A model generated the notes under the pieces. The model was not told where the DNA came from. It worked only from the letters and a program-made list of their open reading frames with translations, and searched no databases. A DNA stretch of 64,000 bases from Sclerodactyla briareus (lineage: Eukaryota > Echinodermata > Holothuroidea > Dendrochirotida > Sclerodactylidae). Shown one piece after another: positions 44,440 to 57,879 of the stretch. The DNA lies in assembly GCA_026419785.1 (NCBI GenBank), contig JAODTK010005542.1, positions 186,001 through 250,000 of the forward strand, written 5' to 3'. Position numbers and translations under genes: made by a program. Positions within the stretch are counted from its first letter, which is position 1. Every line of letters starts with the position of its first letter.

Positions 44440-45480
44440 GTTTGTTGGAATTACCTTTGACGTGATATCACACAAACGGCAGCCGTCTATCATCGACAAG
44501 GGTTGGAGACCATCCCATCTTTGAGGATCTGTGTAAGTGCATGGTGTTTGTTTTTCGATTGCCCATTGCGACTAACGCCTCTGAGCAGTCCAGACAGAAT
44601 AGAAGAATTGGCCCAGTGTTACCATCTGAAGTTTACCAATATAACAATATGGTCATTTCAAGAGTGCGTTGTGGGATGATCAGAATTACAGGTGGACTCA
44701 CACTTGATACCCCGAATGAAGCATCGTTCCATCACACGTATTATTACTTACCCAGTTTAGTGACGCAACTGTTCGACATGGGATCAACCGTTAGGACAGG
44801 AGATTGTGAAATTGTCTTCGCTATTAACTATCACATCGTGCTGATCCGACATTGGTGTGTGAACGTCTGCGGAGTGAAACAAGGAGGAATATTATATTAC
44901 AGATAGAAACTAGCCGTTTAGGGGTTCTACTCGGTTACATAGGATCAACGTTCACGCCTTCACGTCATAACCAGTCATCAATGATATAGAAAAACTATAT
45001 AATAATGGACACTCGTCTGCGGAGAAAGGAACAATCACTGCGATTTTAGTCAGCAAGAGGAGCTGTCAACTGCTTTTGCCATGCTGCATGAGATTCGTTG
45101 TAGGAAAAAATAAATCGAGGGGCAATCCATGATGTTGTAGACCTCATCGCCAAAATGCCTGAATGCCCCCCCCCCCCCCCTCCCCCCCCCCCCCCCCCCA
45201 CCCCCCCACCCCCACCCCCCCCCCCCCCCCACCTCCCCCCCACCCCCCCACCCCCCCCCACCCCCCCCCCCCCCTGCCCCCCCCGCTCACTGAACTATGA
45301 ATATATGAACAATATGAAATCGGCTGCCTCGAGTGTCGCATGTTTTCTTTTTTCTTTACTTTTGAAAACCCAATTATTAACATCGTGACTTTTTACCTAT
45401 TCACAAACATAACAAAGTCGGTTATAATTTATCGATCCCGAAAGATAACGAATCAGATATTGCTGGTCAGTTCGCCATTT
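44440..45480 (+). repeat. Block C, copy 2
   Basis: This matches 11215-12130 on the same strand. Only about 100 bases separate it from block B here, against 5.6 kb in the first unit. The 121-codon frame at 44541-44906 has no counterpart in copy 1 and no motif I know. A long C-rich tract (45165-45295) interrupts the block. Confidence 0.7.
45165..45295 (+). repeat. C-rich simple tract
   Basis: About 130 bases made almost wholly of C, broken by single A or T bases. It gives spurious proline-rich frames on one strand and glycine-rich frames on the other. On the - strand it is a strong candidate for G-quadruplex formation. The matching position in block C copy 1 carries a shorter tract of G on the same strand (12020-12041). 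Confidence 0.95.
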
Positions 45481-45499
45481 AGCCCTATTATGTACTGTT

Positions 45500-46690
45500 T
45501 GCACAGTCGCTTATGATAACAATTGGGTATCGTTAGTCAAGTGAAGGGGACCTCACCAAGGTGGGGTACTCATGGTGCCTTGCGGTTTCCAGCCCGATCA
45601 GAGGACTCGCCGAATGGGCCGTATCGTTAGTTTGTATGTTTGCCTAACGTATGTGTGAGTGCGGGTGTGTGCGCTCTATCACGCGCCTTTGGGTGTTTTT
45701 CCATATTAGGCAGACTGATGGGTTTTTACAATACTGTGTTTGAGTGAAAGTGGGCGAGTTGTCGAATTCTACACAAGCATGAATCGTCACAAAACACGTC
45801 GTTTTCCCACCAAAAATTAGGCAAACAATTATGAAAATCGTTAAATAGAGAGGGAATCCTCCTTGGGGAAATTTACATTTCCAATTATTTACATCGTTTC
45901 TATGATATTTGATGATTGGCAAAGGCTAATGATTTTCAAATTTTGCAACGGAGAGTAAATAGGTCAAGTATAATATTTCATTATATCAGAAAAAATACCC
46001 AGCCAGAATGGGGATTTGGGTGGAAGGGGACCAAATATTTTAATTTCGGAGGAAACTCCTTCCTCCAGCCATAGTTGGAGATCTTTCCCCTAACGCAGAA
46101 ATGTGGAGGTATAGTCTAAAGAAATTCGGAGATGCTGATGAGGATCTCTAATCCCTAAAGGATCGCCCTCTCGTTTCATTCCCAAACCATAAAAATGATG
46201 TTGGCCAATGTGAGTTTAGGTGTTGTAATGTTCACCTGGATAAAGAAAGAGCATGTGCTCGTGACTCTTACTTTTTGTAATTTTTGAAAGTCATTTGGTC
46301 ATTGCTAGTTCCTACTATTTTTAAAAAATCTCCGAAAGTCAAAGGACATTTCCAGTGAAAATTGATTTCTCTTGCGAATTAATGGTCTACACTCAAGATA
46401 TTTTCCAAAACCGCCATCTAATTACGGACACGCAAACACAAATGAAACAGTTGGAAGGGAGGTGGACCTCTTCACGCACTCCGAACACCATGTGGAGGTA
46501 CCCAGCTCACTAAAAAGAAAACGACTGAGAATGTGTGTGTGGCGTGGCCCGCGCGCTGGCGTTGTCCGTCATGTTTTTGTTTTTAATGGTCCTTGAAATA
46601 TCTCCGTAGGAGGGGGTCGAACCGGTGAAAATTGAAACAGCCTAAATAGTCACGGACCAAAAAATGGTCGGGAAAATTCCGGGAAGAACC
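45500..46690. other. No recognisable gene
   Basis: Between blocks C and D. Frames are short and lack motifs. In the first array unit the same interval holds the L1/Tx1-like and Jockey-like elements, so this is close to their empty site. Confidence 0.45.
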
Positions 46691-46699
46691 ACATTTGAG

Positions 46700-49453
46700 T
46701 GCAATTTTTAAATTTTACCCATTTTCCACTACTTCCTTGAATATTTGTGAGTCCAAAGGCTAAAAAATGCTCGTCGACGAAAAAATATGGATTGTAGGGG
46801 AGAAAGTAGCATTTTGGCAAAACTGTGGAATTTCGAAATTGGCCTTTTTTCGAATATGTTCAAAAATCAGGAAGGCCCGAAGGGTCACATTCTGAAACAA
46901 GGTGTGAATGAAAAGTTCGACACTGGAAACGCCCCCAGCACTGGGTGAAATACTAAGTGATATGATTTAGGGGTTGCCCAAGACATTGAGATTGAAAGAC
47001 CGAATTGATTTGAAAATATAAATCCGGGGAGTATCCTCTTGTTTTAGATTTCGGTGTGAAAACAACAACATACCTGTTTTATCCCGTTCTCGGTTAGGTC
47101 TACTTCAAGGATAAGGACATGACTTTGATGGTAAAAACACATTAACTACGCAATTAATGTTTGTGAGAGCTCCAGTACTCCATAGGCATCTATAAATCCC
47201 TGTTAGGCTTCAGACAGTCTGTAATGTGAGAGTAGTATTCGTATGGCACTGTATTGTTTTCCTCGCGATTACAAGGCTCTACCGCCAACCATTTATTTTA
47301 TGAAAGCTCCTCCCTCATTGATCAACCATCACCTTCTGAAACACAGCTACCAGGCCAGCGAGCAGTGTGAAGTTGTTAGGTTAAACTCAATTATTATCTC
47401 CGCCGATGACACCGTTCACAGTTTGGAACGGGAACTGTCGATACCTGGGCACCAACGCTTTTCCCCCAACACTGAGATCAATAACTAACAGACGGTAAAA
47501 CAGCAACATAGTCACTGCTATGATGCACACTGTATTAATAAAAGCCAGATAGGACACATTCCTCGAACAGTAACAACTTTACCGGCACTAGAAAAACTAA
47601 AATAGTAGATAAACGATATTCTGTCCAAAAACCATTCGCTGAATGATATCTTTCCTCTTGATCCATTACAATAGTTGAATGAAAAATTCAAGTTACCGCA
47701 ATTTAGCAATGCAATAACATCGTCACCGACAAAATCGTCATGGTAAAAAGATGCGAGTAGACCAAATAGAAGATGCTTGCAGCAGCTAGCTTTAACAGAC
47801 CATCATGCTATAAAGTTTTCAAGGTGGATCGCAACAGCGAGTGGAATTTTAAAGCAAAGCATTCACAATCCGCTTTCAAATTGGGGATGAAGGAAAATTA
47901 CAGTGCCAGAACTTATCGACTGAATTAGGAGCACGCAAGGGCAGGACATCGCCCAGTCATTGATCATGAAAATGGTCAAGACAGCAATATAGGTTGACAG
48001 AGATTAACTATCTTGATAAGGGTCGCTGTTTACTTGAAAGTGTATTCCTTGTTGGATATTGCGTTGTCATCGATTGTCATTCAGTAACGCAGAACTCATC
48101 GAAGGCAGGTACTGAGAGAAAAAACGCCAGTGTGGAATAATCCATTCTTCTGCCAAAAAAAAATATTTGGCTAAACGAAACCGAACCGTCGTCCCCAAGC
48201 TCTAAAATTAAAACATCGGCAGATTGGTGACATAACACAAAAAAGAGAGATTTCTTATGCTAGACTCGTAATTGGACTAACAACCGAGCTAGCAAATGTC
48301 TATCGATGGCCAAAGACGTCAAACGCGCCACACAGTGCGTTTGTTGAACGGGTTGCATACATATAGGTCAGTAATGATCTAGGATTCAAAACCAAACTAA
48401 TTGGAGGCTCGTAAACTGCAATCACAAAAGAGAACCTCCGAAACATTGAAAATGAAACTATCAAACAGGATAAAGTTAAAAAAAAAAATACGGTGGTTTA
48501 GAAGAGGCATCCCCAAGAAGAAGCATTGGGAAACATATCCTATCCTATCCTCGCTTTATGGCATCATGCGCGTACAAGAAACATTAATTTTGGCCTGAAA
48601 AGATGAAAGGAAGCTAACAAATGTATATTCCGAAAAAAAAATACTGTAGAGCGCATATACTTTTCAGACAGGATTTTGATCATTGCATGGGTCAAATTTC
48701 AGAGACATAGCGTATTGAACATCGAGCAATTTTCCATTTGTTCCTTGAAATCCATGAATTGGAAGAATTTACGAAACAAGTGGAAATACTGATTGGACAG
48801 TGGTAATCATTGTGCAAGTATATTAAGGTCCGGAATAACGGCTATGAATTAGGGTTAGTGTTAGTCAACCAACAGAAATTCTCCAGGACATCGACCTCAA
48901 TCATGTTAAAGGTCAATGGAAGAAGTTGCTCCGATTCGCTTCGAATCCGCGGGAACTCCTTTAGGCCGATTTGCTGCGTTACGACGTGTTGGAAACACCC
49001 AACGTGGCCAAACCCCCGCATGCTGTATAAGCTATTTGAAGACGAACAGTAACCAAAACGAGTTATGGCGCCGTCGTTAGAAGAGTAAACAAAAACATTG
49101 GATTGTGTATAATGCAATTGGGTATACAAAACTACGTACTTTCCGAAAGAAGCAAATATCGGGAATTTTGACGTCCGGCTGTGAACGACAGTAAATAATC
49201 TGTCGTTGCAGCGCCAGAATTTCACCGAAGACTGCTACATTCTCGTACATCATCTGTTCCAACAACGCGGTCCGTGACGCGATGGATGGGACTGGGGTTA
49301 CGCTACACTGACAGTGAGACGGTAAGCTTACAGTACGTAAGTTAGAGTAGAGTGCTTATGAAGCCTAGCCTACCATGGTAGGATATGACTGTTAAACGTA
49401 GTCGCTTGACTCACTCGAGTATGGTTCATTCCTCAGTCACTGTTATCATTGAC
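46700..49453 (+). repeat. Block D, copy 2
   Basis: The first 0.6 kb (46700-47308) matches 21780-22430. From 47309 to 49453 the segment is repeated directly afterwards at 49454-51637. Anchors shared with the duplicate are 'CCTCATTGATCAAC' (47314 and 49458), 'AATACGGTGGTTTAGAAGAG' (48488 and 50668), 'CTGTAGAGCGCATATACTTT' (48644 and 50829) and 'CCCAACGTGGCCAA' (48997 and 51176). The last 0.8 kb is not in the 22-24 kb copy. The - strand frame at 48842-49225 is disrupted in the duplicate. Confidence 0.85.
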
Positions 49454-51637
49454 ATCCCTCATTGATCAACGATTCCCCTTTATGAAACCAGCTACCAGGC
49501 CAGCAGTGTGAAGTTGGAGGTTACACTCCAACTGTTATTCTCCGCGATGACCCGTACACAGTTTGAACGGGAATGTCGATACCTGGGCACCCACGATTTC
49601 CCCACAGCGGAGATCAAACTAACTAACAGAAGAAACAACAGCAACATAGTCACTTGCTATGGATTCACACTGTATTAATAAAAGCCCAGAATAGACACAT
49701 CTCGAACAGAGTAAGAAATTTAACGGCTAGAAAACTTAAATAGTAGATAAACAGATATTCGTCCAAAACATCGCGACTGATATCTTTCTCATTGATCATT
49801 TAAAATAGTGAATGAAAAATTCAAAGTACCGCCAATTTATCAATTGCAATAACATGTCACCGACAAAAAATCGTCACTGGTAAAAATATGCGAGTAGACC
49901 AAATAGTAAATGCTTGCAGCAGCTAGAGTTAACAGACCATTCCTGCTATAAAGTTTTCAAGGTGGACTCGCCACAGCGAGTGGAATTTTAAAGCAAAATC
50001 AATTCACCATCCGCTTTCAAATTGAGGATGAATGAACCACGAAAATACCCACGTACGCACAGTCAAAATATCCGACACCTTGAACATATCCCAGGAGCAC
50101 TGCAAGGCAGGCACCTCGCCAGTCATTGCTCATTGAAACTGGATCAGACAGCAATATTAGTCTCACGACACGTGAGTATTCGCACTAATCTTGATAAGGT
50201 TACGGCTGTTGTGTCTACTGTGAAAGTGTATTCCTCTGTGGATATGCGTTGTCATCGATTGTCATTCAGTACAGCAGAACTCCTCGAAAGGCAGGTACTG
50301 AGAGAAACGGCCAGTGTGGATAATCCATTATTCTGCCCAAAAAATATTGGTAAAACGGAAAACGAACCGTCGTCCCAAGCTCGAAAATTAAAATCCTCGG
50401 AATATTGGTGACATAACACAAAAAAGAGATTTTTCTATGCTGAGACTCGTACTTGGACTAACAACCGAGCTAGCAAATGTCTATCGATGGCCAAGGACGT
50501 CTTGCGTATAAAAGCGCCAACATTTGCGTTGTTGAACGGGTTGCATACATTAGGTCGTAATGATCGGATTCAAAAACCAAACTCATGGAGGCTCGTCAAC
50601 TGCAATCACGAAGAGAGAACCTCGAAAACATTGAAAATGAAAACTCCACACGATAAAGTAAAAAAAATACGGTGGTTTAGAAGAGGCATCCCCAAGAAGC
50701 ATTGGGAAACATATCTACTTATCTACGCTGTATGGCATAAATGCGGGCGTACAAGAATTCATTATTGGGCCTGAATGAAAATGAAGGAAAAAAAGTAGAC
50801 AAATGTTATAGCCGAAAAAAAAAAAATACTGTAGAGCGCATATACTTTTCAGCACATATTGAGCATTGCATGGGTCAATTGCAGAGACATAGCGTATTCG
50901 AACCTGTTCGATGCTCTAATTTTCCATTTTCGTTCCTGAAATCCATGAATTGAAGAATTACGAAAAAAGGGAAATACTTGATGACTTAGTGGTAATCAGT
51001 AGCAATTATATAAGGTCCGGAAAACGGCTAATAAATTAGGGGTAGGGTAGTCAACAACAGAAATTTCTCCGAGACATCGACCCTCAATTCATGTTAAAGG
51101 TCAATGGAAGTTGATCCGTATCCGCTTCCCGAATCCCGCGGAAACTCGGCCGATTGCGACGTTACCGTGGAAACACCCAACGTGGCCAACCCCCGCATGC
51201 TTGTAGAAGCTATTTGAAGAACGAACAGTGAACAAAACGAGTATGTTCGCGTCGTTATGAAGAAGTGTAAAACAAAAAAACATTGGATTGTGTATTGAAT
51301 TTGGGTATACAAAACTACGTATCTTTCCGAAAGAAGCAAATTATCGGGAATTTTGACGTCCGGCTGTGAAAAGAACAGTAATAATCTGGTCGTTTGAAGC
51401 GCCAATTTCACGAAGACTGCTACAGGCTTCGTACATCATCTGTTCCAAACAACGCTGTCCGACGCGATGATGGACTGTGAGGGTTACGATACACTGAGCA
51501 GCTGATGACGGTAAGCTTACTAGTACGTAAGTAGAGGGCTACATGAAGCCGAGCCGTACACGTGTAGGATAGGCCTGTTAACGTATTCGCTGACCACTCG
51601 ATTTGTATGTTCATTCCTCCAGTCACTGTTATCATGC
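49454..51637 (+). repeat. Block D, tandem duplicate
   Basis: An end-to-end copy of 47309-49453 with a period of about 2.15 kb. The end is clear: 'GTAAGCTTAC' then 'AGTACGTAAGT' and 'TTCATTCCT(C)CAGTCACTGTTATCAT' occur at 49322-49450 and at 51511-51637. Differences are mostly one-base gaps. The 129-codon frame at 50022-50411 (+) is not kept in copy 2 or in the 22-24 kb copy, so I do not call it a gene. Confidence 0.85.
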
Positions 51638-51644
51638 TTTTCAA

Positions 51645-52110
51645 AATTAGGTGGATTAGGTCCTCCCCAAACAGCATAGTTGTTCTGTCTTTTATTATAC
51701 TTTTGTGTTTCTGCAAGAATTTGGTTATGGTTGTTTCTAGATCACCAAATTTTTTAATGATAATCCGCTGTACCTTCGCCAAGGGGACCTTCCCTGGTGA
51801 ATGACCTTGCAACATAAACTGCTTGACTCAACATTGACTGTGAATCCCCCACTCACTCCCTCTTTTTTGCGTCCTTTTTTTTGCGTCCAAAAGCCTATGC
51901 ACGTCTGATACAACATGTCATAGATCTTATTTTTCTTGATACATAGGCACGAGACGTGATGAGTGTAGATGACCTGACCAGCACCACCACCCTAACCACT
52001 TGGTTTTTGATGTCAAGAAGCTCGACGCTTGCATGGTATGGAAACTCGGGTGTCAACGATTGATAAGCTTCTTCCACATATTCCACTCCACCAAAGACGA
52101 CCTTAGGTAC
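51645..52110 (-). other. Open frames of unknown origin
   Basis: On the - strand one frame reads 'SVELLDIKNQVVRVVVLVRS' (from about 52035) and another, 51815-51645, reads 'AKVQRIIIKKFGDLETTIT' and 'KFLQKHKSIIKD'. The composition looks like real protein, and the region lies just outside the duplicated block D. I cannot assign a family. A T-rich stretch and stops separate the two frames. It could be a decayed mobile-element gene or one host exon. Confidence 0.25.
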
Positions 52111-55100
52111 AGGGGATGTCGGAGCAGTACGTGCATGGGTCTTAGTTGGCCATTTCGGATATGAGGTCAGCGGAGGGGGGGGAGTGTGTGCAAGTTTGAT
52201 CAGGCCGAGTAAGAAAAAATGAGCTCAGTCGGTGAGGGATGTAAACGTTTGTGTTGTAGAAAGGTTTGGAATTTTTGAAAGAATTACAACCGTGACAACC
52301 TTGGTTTTTCGCTTTTCAGGCTGATGCAATATGCTAATGAACTCCAATTATAATTGCACAATTCCAAAAAGTTGGTCCTGTTTATCACAAATTTGGTGGA
52401 TATGATAGATCCCTATGATCCTTAGTCCCGTTTCATTTAAACATGAATTCAGGTTCACATGAGGTCATTCAATCATCTTATTGCATAATTTATAGACAGT
52501 TTGTTCAATCTCCATGGAACTTGGTACGGTTCACCTTCGGTCCCCCGAAATTGACTCATAGATTTGGGTCAACGAGGTCACTCAATGTGGCATAATTTTC
52601 GGCCATTTCGCAGTTTGTTTGTTTTTTGTTACATTTTTTTTTTGCTCTTTGGACCTCTATGATCAGGTTAGTCGGAACTTACTAAAATCAAAATTAGACG
52701 CACCCCTGAGAACAGACTAGCGGTTTATGATCCCACTTGTTTAGCCGCGATTCATGAACTCACTTGTTATGTGTGTCCAATAGCTGAACCGAGAAGTGTT
52801 CATTTAAACTTATCCTCTTTTCGCATTTTCAGGTTACTTGGAAGAACTCCTTGGAAGATGACCCTGTCTCTTGAATTCATGCCAGATGGGACTCTTTTTT
52901 GGGGGGGGTGAGGAGCCTCATCCACTGTCTGCCCACCTCACTACTCACCTGAAAGATGAGGCCATCACACCAGAGCAGGTTTAAGAAGGAGTGGATCCTG
53001 GCCGATGTTTCCGGAAAGTTGGACACAATGATTATTGACTCAATGTATATTGTAGGCTCAATTTTGAGGGACTTAGCAAAAAATTTGAACCCTGAAGACC
53101 CGTGTTTCATGCTTTGAAAGGTCAAAGACATTTAACAATTAGGGGGCTGTTGTCACAGATTTTGATACCAGTCATAACATGCCTTCAGACGGAAAGACGG
53201 TACACATCAAAAGGTATATATCTCGGCCCTAACATCAATAGGACCATGCATCTATGACAGGTAGCCCCCCTTGACTCACAAAGGCCATGATCCGAGTGGC
53301 GGATGGACTGCCTTATAGTTTTCATACATGCCAATAATCGACCAGAGGTACATGTAACTTCATTTCTTTATGCTGTAATTGTAAACCAAAGGAACCAATG
53401 AGGGTCAAGAAGAATAGTTTACACCAAAACTGAATTGAGTAGCTACTCGCTTCATTCCTCTCTTGCTTTCCATTTTGTACATTGAAGAAGTGAAGTTGAT
53501 CACTTGATGTGCGTCAGTCTATGTATGCACAAGATGAATGGAGTGGACACAATGCAGCCTGAAATAATGAAGGTCAGTCACTTGCTAGTTCGTGAGGATC
53601 CTTCGTATCCATCTCCATATTTTGGCTCGGCTGACCGCAGAAGACACGGTGTCAGCGGATTGTTTTTCTCAACACTTTGTCGATTGACCCCAGAAGTTTA
53701 CATACAAGTCCGAATACATATGTTCCTGACCAAGGCAGTGGTTATTCGATTCAGATTTAGACTGTGCTAAAGTGAGGTCATCAGAAGTCCAATTTGAACC
53801 TAGGTTTTGCAACTTTCCAATTATTGTCCTTGCTGTAACCTTAAACATGGCAATGTATACTACGTTCAGCCCAAACTAATTTGCTTGTCATTTCATATCT
53901 ACATTACAAAATGGGATTACCATCATTGCCCTCTGATTGCCTAGAGTGGATAATAATCTTTGCAAGCTTTCATTGCACATCACACATGTAGACATTCTCA
54001 AAGCGCTTCCAAGTCTACACCCTGATTACTGGATTAGACGGCTTCCCAAAAGTTGTTGCCATTAAAGCCCGGGTGTACTAAGGTTCCTCACAGGTCCCCG
54101 AATATCACCTGGGTGGAGTGGGCCATTGACGAGAGGGCTCAAGACACACTGTTAAGCTGAGGGGTCAGTACTGTTCACTCTGAATACAAAAGGTGTCTGT
54201 TCGATCCCACTCGAAAAGGGGGGTGTACTGTAGTGCGACAGTCTTCTTTTTGGTCTCAGTCCAGTCGATAGTCTCAAATTATCACTGGGGTGGGGGGGGG
54301 GTCGATCCATGGACACTCGAGCCCCAAGTAGACATCAGCGAGCTGCTTCCCAGTTTCTGAAAAAATCACCAGTGAATCGCAAGGGGTTGGTTGGGGTCAG
54401 AACTCCCTTGACCCTTTTGACCACTAAATTTTCAACCCCAATTCGACTTTTTACTGTCCGTGGATCGGCCAGCAGCATAGTTTAGGGGGCCCATTGCCAA
54501 TAGGAGGATGAGGCTTTATATGAGGGTACACTTGCCTTGAGTCTCGACCTCAACCTGCCCCTAGACAAATCTCGTTACGCCACAAGCGACACCTAGAGTC
54601 CATTGGATGGGGAGTGGGACATGATAAGACGGTCCCATGAGCAGTGATGGTTTATACACCCCCCCCACATGCTCGGTTTCATTTGAGCACTAGTCGAGAG
54701 AAAAGAAACGGTGTTGTGTGGGGCACCACCCATGACCTCAACGATCAAAATTTTGACAGGATTCCTTGGTGAGCCTGGTTCCATCCTATAGATAGGAGCA
54801 GAAACCTTACAGATATTGTGACTAGCCCCGCAACTTTCGTATCGGACCTCCTCGTTTCAAAAATTGCTCCTTTGCATTCACATTACCGGGTTACAAGAAA
54901 GTGCCACATACAACACATGATGACAGCCATGACGCACATATTCCTGTTGCTTCGGCAAAGAATCGATGAAGAAGTCGGTTCTGGAAATGTGAGCTAAGCC
55001 CTGCTCATAAGCCCCGGGATAGCATGGGCCATCCTCACCTCGCACGGTACTCGGTAACTATGGAGCTACTGCTATGAAGGATGATATCAAGGAGCGCTAT

Positions 55101-55350
55101 TCGAGGAATTTTCCAGCGAAAGTAGGTTAGGTATTATTGACTACAATCTGCGTAATGGGATTATTATGTTCCCAAGGTCCATGTGCTGTTGTGATTGATA
55201 CCTACTGTACATCACAAGAATAAAAATAAAAATATTATTAGGTAATAGCCCCCATCCTATTTGTCTAGGATTCGCTCATGCTGCTACATGCATATCGTCT
55301 GCTTCAGCATGCTAGGAACACCACCAGTGGTGAAAGTATAGCTCTCTACC
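52110..55350. other. Long stretch without recognisable genes
   Basis: Frames are under 90 codons and without motifs. The region looks single-copy within the window. The words 'GAGGTCA' and 'GGTCA' recur at 52450-52590, as in many intergenic repeats. G runs occur near 52903-52911 and 54291-54301. An 88-codon frame at 53504-53770 (+) is not recognisable. Confidence 0.45.
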
Positions 55351-57870
55351 TTATCCTCTATTCACGAGCATGTTCCACAAGACAGACTCTACTTACCTGA
55401 GTCCCCACCCTTTTCAATTTATGGGATTTTGGAACCAAGTTCCGACCACAATACATTACCATGGTATTTGTTGCCACTCCTCAGCAATGTCATCAAAACA
55501 GGTTTTGACTTTGATGCAATGTAGTACAGTACCTAGTTGCCAAGATACTGAGATGTTATGGAATTGTGCTCCTTCAAATCCCCACGCATTAATTATATTG
55601 AAGAGGATCAGCACCAAACAACAAACCGTAGTCATCTACCATTGTAGGTGATCATACACAAAGTATTAGATCAATCAACCATTGTGTTTCCCTACCCTAT
55701 GTTCACAAGGACTTATATTACACAACCTACATGACTGCTTTTGCCTCCAGCAAGGAATAAGAAAAGTCAGGGTATCATTCAGTTTTTCCCCGAAACTCAT
55801 GCCAAATGTAGGTCTACCTTCCTCTCCAGAACAGAGTGTAATATTCTTTACTGATTTCCACCCATTCAAAAGAGCTGACATACAGTACAGTGTACTTGTA
55901 AAAAGCCGAGGGGAAATTTGGATTCTGCACACAGTCATCTTTATCAAGAAACTGGGCAAGGTGGGATTAAGACATGAGTGCGGCAGAGGAGTGACACCCA
56001 GACGCAGTCCAATGATTTTATCGGAGCTGGCTTGACCCTGCAAAATAATTACTGTGTCTTTGTTATATAGAATGGTATGGACACTGTTGCTCGACGATAT
56101 CATACAGTACTTTTTATTTTTCTGAGGTTAACTAACAGTAATGGAAATGTTATCCATTGCTGTCCAAGGATTGATTAAACAATCTCAGTGGTTATTTTCT
56201 GCATGAGTTCCTCTCGATTATCAGAGCTTGTGGGGAGCCTGAAACCTTAGTAATGTTCCAGATGGGACTGCACTTCGTACTTGTCGCAGCACAAGCTGGC
56301 AGAACGACCGCCCGTCTCTACCGAAAAAACGCCAGCAACACTGACCATCTGCTGTAGGATTGTGTCTCTGTTTTTCCTGTAAAACAGAAAATGATTGTGA
56401 GCTGGTTTGGAGACAAAAGACGATGAACGCTTGTTATGAGAACACCAAGTAGAAAACCAACCTCCTAATTGGATTTGGCAGGAGATTTTGATGTTCAATC
56501 AGTCCACCCCTCCAATTAGGTTAGGTTTTGTTTTGTCAAGGTTTAAGTTTGGCATGAGGCAAGCAGGGTGGCTAGTACCTAAACTGATTAGCTCATTCCC
56601 AGCTGTAGAGATTTTTTCCCTTATAGTCAGTCTCATTTCCATAATTTCAAATTTGTTTGATTTGCCTTATTAACAAGGAGAGTTCCCTGTACCTCCCCCC
56701 CCCCCATCCTCGTGCAATACCACCCTTGAGGGTCCTTGTTTTTTGTAGAATGCTCTCTTGGAAAAGACCGCATCAAGTTCATTCATTGCCGAGGCTGGGG
56801 CATGCATATATCCTCTATTAATTCTTCTGTCAGTTTATTGGATGTGAAATCACTGGGGAGTCAAGTATTTCCATTCTATTCAGTTGGACTACTCAAACTC
56901 ATTATCGTCTTCCTCCTGTGCTATACTTGGTACTGCTGATGGTACTGGGGCCAATCTGGGGCATGGTTCTGGTAGACAGTTTCATCAATAACCAAGTAGA
57001 TGTTGTATGCAGCCTCTTCAACCATTATAGTCTTCACCCGCCATCGCAAAACAATGACCACAACTGCACATGCAAAGTAATGTTGCCACAAAAAGAATTA
57101 GCAGGTTCGAATTTTCTGTGTAGGCCTACTTTGGAACCCCTAAAACGATCCACAAATTGACAGGGCATACACACACCAGAAATATATGGCAAATGTATTC
57201 ATGACAATGATGAAAGCCATCTGGGGCACCGGTAGCAAAGTTGTGTTAGATTTCTTCCTGTGCCTTTCAGGGTGCGTTATTTCAAGAAGTGGAGGCCAAT
57301 CATTTGAGGGGAATTTTTCGCAAGTTAACGACATAATTTTGTGGGACTTCATAGGCTCCGAAATATTTTCTATAAATAATGTCTTAGGATTTACAAAGCT
57401 CAACAGTTGTAGGTTTATCTTCAACCATTATGCTTTGTGACATTGCAATGGTGACTAGAGTAGGTGGTTATTAAATTTGAGGGGTCTCAAACTTTGCAGT
57501 AGTGACTCTGACTACCAACCTCTCTCCGTCTGCTTTGTGATACAGTACGTCTGTAAAAACCATGCTCGCTTGCAACAGAATTTGAAAACTAATGGAGGTC
57601 ATTACGTGTTTCTGCATCACAATTTTGATTGAAAAAGAAGAAACCGAAATTGTGTTGACTATGGAACAGCATTTGAGTTGGAATATCCTATTTCATGTTC
57701 TTTGAACTTCTGGTGTGACGTAGGCTTATCTTGTGTTAAATTATGTTATATAATTGGAGAATGAATCGAACGATTTGGCACTTCTAACAGCAGCAAGTAG
57801 GATTTGACAGGCGGTGATAATCGCAAACACTCCATCAAATTACTAGAGTATTTGAAAACCCACTCTCAAT
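55350..57870. other. Single-copy-looking stretch with overlapping open frames, no gene recognised
   Basis: Frames of 117 codons (55682-56035, +) and 142 codons (55675-56103, -) overlap. Further frames of 80-94 codons lie at 56918-57440 on both strands. Their lengths are near what chance gives in a window of this size. No signal peptide, known domain or paired splice sites were convincing. Of the longer repeat-free parts, this is where I would look first for a host exon or untranslated region. Confidence 0.35.
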
Positions 57871-57879
57871 GGTTTGAGC

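Noticed and set aside
45046..45388. Proline-rich and glycine-rich open frames
   Set aside because: They are translations of the C-rich simple tract on either strand.
50022..50411. 129-codon frame on the + strand
   Set aside because: The tandem duplicate at 47309-49453 does not keep it, and no motif was recognised.
55675..56103. 142-codon - strand frame as a gene
   Set aside because: An overlapping + strand frame is nearly as long, no domain is visible, and the length is within chance.
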